Part shown: positions 5,644-8,721 of the stretch, one piece after another
Numbering within the stretch: the first letter of the stretch is position 1
Layout of the letters: the number at the start of each line of letters is the position of its first letter
Assembly (NCBI GenBank): GCA_016764835.1
Contig: JAESRD010000235.1
Location: 1-8,721, forward strand
Length of the DNA stretch: 8,721 bases
Source: Paracoccaceae bacterium
GTDB lineage: Bacteria > Pseudomonadota > Alphaproteobacteria > Rhodobacterales > Rhodobacteraceae
Reading direction: 5' to 3'
Translations under genes and position numbers: made by a program
The notes under the pieces: model-generated
The model's input: only the letters and a program-made list of their open reading frames with translations
The model's database searches: none
What the model was told of the DNA's origin: nothing

Positions 5644-8040
5644 TTAGGACATTGTTGCAGAATGCAGGTCGCGCAAGGTGAAATGGGCGCGCGCTTCTGG
5701 GTCTGACGGTGTGAAGGTGATTTCGACGGTTTCGCCCGGTAACACGCTGAAAGCATTATCCGAGAAGCGGCCGGGGATGTCGGCTTCAACGCTGACAAAC
5801 AGGGCCAGTGCATCGGCCGTGATGCTCAGCACGCCGTCGCTTTGCAGCATTCTTAGGCCCGGATCGGGCAAGGCATAGGTCTTGTATGCTTGCGGTGCGA
5901 AGTGATCTTGGCCCGCAGCGCCCTCAGCGACCTGCCATTCGAAGAACAAGATTTCATCGTCTTGCAACGCGTCTTTGGCAATGTTGAGCAGGACGGCGCT
6001 ATCACCACCAACAACCTGTTGGCCGACATCCAGCGCGCGCCTTTGAGACGCCATATTGACGGCCCAAGCAGTCACCGCGATCTCAACCGGCTCAGCCGCA
6101 TCATTGATGCCTTTGAGCTGGTAGCCATCCTCAGTTGGTGCGCAGATCACGCTTTGTGGGGCGTAGAAACGACGCGCCATATGGTGCATCATCTTCCAAC
6201 CGCCGCCATAATCAAGCGACGACCATGAGCAAACCGGGCATGTGTCATTGAGCTGCCAGATTAGCGTGCCCATGCAATGCGGCCGCAGCCCGCGCCAATG
6301 GTTGACGGCGGTTTTAATCGCCAAACCTTGCTGGATTTGGCTCAGCCAAACGAAGTCTTCAAACTGCGCAGGCCAGCGGAAATAGCGAAACATGGTTTCG
6401 GCTATGCGGGCATTGCCACCGGCGTTCTTTTGGTGGCTTTCCAGCACCGGCGCAGCAATGTTCCAGTCTTGCGGGTCAGCGAAAGTCTCGATCACTGACA
6501 TTGACGGATAGGACTGAAAGCCAAACTCTGAGCAAAAGCGCGGGTTTATGTCGCGGTAATGGTCAAAATCTTTGCCTTCGTGCCAGACCGACCAAAAATG
6601 CATATCGCCGGCGCTGTCATCATGCCAGGCATCGCCAAAGTTCATCGCCCCCGGAGAGGGTGAGGATGGCCACCAATTGGCCGAAGGGTCAGTCTCGAAC
6701 AAAGCGGCTTCGATTGCCCGGTTGAGACGGTCATAGTTCACCAGATAACGGTCGCGGTTATCGCGGCTTTCGGGGAACCAGTTGAGCGCGCCGATCAGCT
6801 CATTGTCGCCACACCAAAGGGCGATACAGGCATGGTGGTGCAGGCGTGAGACGTTTTCGCGGACCTCGGCTTCGACATTGGCAATGAAGTCGCGGGTTGA
6901 GGGGTAAAGATTGCAGGCGAACATGAAATCTTGCCAGACCATCAGGCCCAGTTCGTCGCACATATTGTAGAACCATGTCGGCTCATAACGGCCGCCGCCC
7001 CAGATGCGGATCATGTTCATATTGGCATCGACCGCTGATTGCAGCAGGTCGCGCACGGCCTCTTGGCTGATGCGGCCCGCCAGCGCGTCGGCCGGGATCC
7101 AGTTGGCGCCTTTGGCAAAGATATCTTGGCCATTGACGCGGAACTTAAAGCCCATCCCGGCACCATCGTCTTCCGTGATCAGCTCGACCTTGCGCAGACC
7201 AATCTGGCGGGTTTCAACCGCGCTACCGGCGCGCACGACCAGCTCATGCAACGGCTGCGGGCCAGAACCAGCTGGCCACCAAATCTCTGGGTTATCAATG
7301 TCAAAAATGACGCTAATAATATGGCTATCAATCTCGCCTTCGAGCACACGGCCCGCGAATGATATGCTGAACTCTTCGCCAATTGCTTGGGCAAAATGGG
7401 CGGTCACGGTGAGCGAAGCCAGCCCTTCTGAATGCGCTTGGCTGATCTCCAGCCGTTCAATCTTTGGTGCTGATTTTTGCACAATCTGAGCGCTGCCATA
7501 AAGGCCAAACGGGGCCAGCGCGATGTTCCAGTCCCAGCCAAAATCACACTGCACTTTGCGCAGCATATTGCCGTTGGGGATCGGAGAATTATCCACCGAA
7601 TAGGGGATGAAAAAGGGCTGTTGGTCTTGCAACAGATTAGCGGCGCGTGTGGCCGAGTGGAATGTGATATCAATGGTGTTCTCGCCAAGACGGGCGGCGC
7701 CAGAGATATCAGCCCGCCAAGTGCGGAACGCATTGTCGGTGGTCAGAACTTCTTGGCCATTGATACGCACGGTGGCAATGGTGTCGATACCGTCAAGCAC
7801 CAGCTCGGCGTCGAGATCTTGCAGCTCAAAGCTGCGGCTGGCGGTCCAGTCGCGCTTGGCTATCCAGCGCAGGTCATATTCGTTGCGGCCCCAATAGGGC
7901 TCATCAATTTTGCCTGCCAGCCGCAATGCTGTGATCGCATCTGTCGGCATTGACATCGTGCAGCTAAAGTCGCCGTGTTCATCGCTTAGGTGCCAATCCC
8001 CGCTGAGTTCAGCGAGGATTGAAAACGGGGTGTCATTCAC
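5644..8040 (-). CDS. Beta-mannosidase, glycoside hydrolase family 2
   Basis: This 798-residue GH2 enzyme removes terminal beta-linked mannose with retention of configuration. Layout: N-terminal jelly-roll sugar-binding domain (about 1-190), immunoglobulin-like domain (about 190-285), catalytic TIM barrel (about 290-590) and C-terminal beta domains. Key sites are NMIRIWGGGRYE at 342-353, LWCGDNE at 408-414 with Glu414 as acid/base, and FCSEFGFQS at 502-510 with Glu505 as nucleophile. The typical mannosidase closing region is GTLIWQLNDTCPVCSW at 591-606. Acid/base context is CGDNE rather than the frequent SGNNE. There is no signal peptide, so hydrolysis is intracellular and relies on imported oligosaccharide. 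The start is GTG at 8040-8038, overlapping the ABC ATPase TGA by 4 bases, which suggests translational coupling. The WGGG, QLND and SEFG motifs favour beta-mannosidase over beta-galactosidase or beta-glucuronidase. Exact substrate (manno-oligosaccharides, N-glycan mannose or a small mannoside) is open. Confidence 0.93.
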   Translation of the reverse strand: MNDTPFSILAELSGDWHLSDEHGDFSCTMSMPTDAITALRLAGKIDEPYWGRNEYDLRWIAKRDWTASRSFELQDLDAELVLDGIDTIATVRINGQEVLTTDNAFRTWRADISGAARLGENTIDITFHSATRAANLLQDQQPFFIPYSVDNSPIPNGNMLRKVQCDFGWDWNIALAPFGLYGSAQIVQKSAPKIERLEISQAHSEGLASLTVTAHFAQAIGEEFSISFAGRVLEGEIDSHIISVIFDIDNPEIWWPAGSGPQPLHELVVRAGSAVETRQIGLRKVELITEDDGAGMGFKFRVNGQDIFAKGANWIPADALAGRISQEAVRDLLQSAVDANMNMIRIWGGGRYEPTWFYNMCDELGLMVWQDFMFACNLYPSTRDFIANVEAEVRENVSRLHHHACIALWCGDNELIGALNWFPESRDNRDRYLVNYDRLNRAIEAALFETDPSANWWPSSPSPGAMNFGDAWHDDSAGDMHFWSVWHEGKDFDHYRDINPRFCSEFGFQSYPSMSVIETFADPQDWNIAAPVLESHQKNAGGNARIAETMFRYFRWPAQFEDFVWLSQIQQGLAIKTAVNHWRGLRPHCMGTLIWQLNDTCPVCSWSSLDYGGGWKMMHHMARRFYAPQSVICAPTEDGYQLKGINDAAEPVEIAVTAWAVNMASQRRALDVGQQVVGGDSAVLLNIAKDALQDDEILFFEWQVAEGAAGQDHFAPQAYKTYALPDPGLRMLQSDGVLSITADALALFVSVEADIPGRFSDNAFSVLPGETVEITFTPSDPEARAHFTLRDLHSATMS

Positions 8041-8721
8041 AAACGTACCTCAGTTGATTTGTCGAAAAGCGAGGCGCTGGACGGGTCGAGGCCGATGGTG
8101 ATGGCATCGCCTTGGGCGACCTTGGCTTTGCCGTCCATACGAATGCGCAGCGGCTCGCCGGCAACGCGCGCCCAAACTAAAGTGTCTGAGCCCATCGGCT
8201 CGACCATTTCAACAACGACTTCCATCTGTTGCGGTGCGACCTCGGCCAGACGGCCGGTTGTCACATGTTCGGGACGGATGCCGATGGTGGCGGGGCCATC
8301 GGTTGGTGTTGAGGACACCCACTCATAGCCGGTCATGGCCAAGCTCAACTCACCAGAGCTGAAGATGCCGTTTTCAACATGGCCATCAAAGAAGTTCATT
8401 GACGGTGAGCCGATGAAGTCTGCCACATATTTGTTTTGCGGCCTGTTATAGATCTCATCTGGCGTGCCCAGCTGCATGATCAGCCCGCCCTTCATGATCG
8501 CGATCCTGTCAGCCAAGGTCATGGCTTCGACTTGGTCATGGGTCACGTAGACCATGGTGTTCTTGAGCTGCTGGTGCAGACGCTTGATCTCAACCCGCAG
8601 ATCTCCGCGCAACTTGGCATCAAGGTTCGACAATGGCTCGTCAAACAGGAACACTTCAACGTCGCGCACAAGCGCGCGGCCAATGGCAACACGCTGACGC
8701 TGCCCCCCCGAAAGCGCGCCG
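8037..8721 (-). CDS. Sugar ABC transporter ATP-binding protein, UgpC/MalK type (N-terminal part beyond window)
   Basis: The frame is open to the right edge of the window, so only about 228 C-terminal residues of a protein that normally has about 360 are visible. Walker A and the Q-loop are missing because of the window edge. Counting from the first complete codon (8720-8718), the signature LSGGQRQRVAIGRA is at 3-16, Walker B VFLFDEP at 23-29, the D-loop SNLD at 31-34 and the switch His at 61 (YVTHDQVEAM). DFIGSPSMNFF (101-111) and GIRPEHV (147-153) mark the TOBE/regulatory C-terminal domain of the CUT1-type carbohydrate importers (MalK, UgpC, MsmK). It powers uptake of oligosaccharides or glycosides at the inner membrane, with permeases and a binding protein presumably encoded upstream, outside the window. 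An internal GTG at 8669-8667 is not a real start: it follows the signature motif in the middle of the ATPase domain. Confidence 0.95.
   Translation of the reverse strand, partial: GALSGGQRQRVAIGRALVRDVEVFLFDEPLSNLDAKLRGDLRVEIKRLHQQLKNTMVYVTHDQVEAMTLADRIAIMKGGLIMQLGTPDEIYNRPQNKYVADFIGSPSMNFFDGHVENGIFSSGELSLAMTGYEWVSSTPTDGPATIGIRPEHVTTGRLAEVAPQQMEVVVEMVEPMGSDTLVWARVAGEPLRIRMDGKAKVAQGDAITIGLDPSSASLFDKSTEVRL
8047..8051 (-). promoter_or_regulatory. Ribosome binding site for the GTG start of the beta-mannosidase
   Basis: On the minus strand GAGGT lies inside the last codons of the ABC ATPase gene, 6 bases before the GTG at 8040-8038. An ATG four bases further in is out of frame, so GTG is the only start that fits both frame and spacing. 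The stop (TGA, 8039-8037) shares bases with this start. Confidence 0.7.

Noticed and set aside
7004..7489. 161-residue plus-strand open frame inside the beta-mannosidase gene
   Set aside because: Ser/Pro/Arg-rich shadow of a real gene whose motifs are clear on the other strand.
8667..8669. Internal GTG as the start of the ABC ATPase
   Set aside because: The frame continues upstream to the window edge and includes the LSGGQ signature, so the codon is an internal Val.
8703..8709. Run of seven C as a possible phase-variable tract or frameshift
   Set aside because: It encodes the Gly-Gly of LSGGQ in the correct frame and is too short to suggest slippage control.

Overview
The window looks like chromosomal DNA from an alphaproteobacterium, most likely a marine Rhodobacteraceae (Roseobacter-type) member. 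Four things suggest this: moderately high GC in most genes, an IalB-family tail next to rlmN, the alphaproteobacterial character of the RlmN protein, and a sugar ABC-transporter operon. No species can be named from sequence alone. Coding density is high and no gene-free stretch exceeds about 100 bases.

The left half (1-3673) is on the plus strand. It holds the 3' end of an IalB-family gene, a small VOC/glyoxalase-fold protein, rlmN (23S rRNA A2503 / tRNA A37 methyltransferase), an abortive-infection-type protein with an Abi_C-like C-terminal region, and a 274-residue protein I do not recognise. The Abi-like gene is visibly more AT-rich than rlmN and reads as an accessory insertion. The unknown gene has a 96-base leader with nested inverted repeats that reach its ribosome binding site.

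The right half (3731-8721) is a tight minus-strand carbohydrate operon. In transcription order it contains a UgpC/MalK-type sugar ABC ATPase (5' part outside the window), a cytoplasmic GH2 beta-mannosidase starting with GTG and overlapping the ATPase stop by 4 bases, a sugar phosphate isomerase/epimerase-like TIM barrel 14 bases further on, and a Gfo/Idh/MocA oxidoreductase 24 bases after that. The logic is import of a beta-mannoside-type oligosaccharide or glycoside, intracellular hydrolysis, then oxidation/isomerisation of a product. The two halves converge on one near-perfect hairpin at 3679-3708, which is a terminator in both directions.

The best leads are the Abi_C-like gene (a candidate phage-defence effector with an R-x6-H element), the leader of the unknown gene, the unknown protein itself, and the dehydrogenase plus epimerase-like pair behind a beta-mannosidase. 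None of these is a demonstrated new system.
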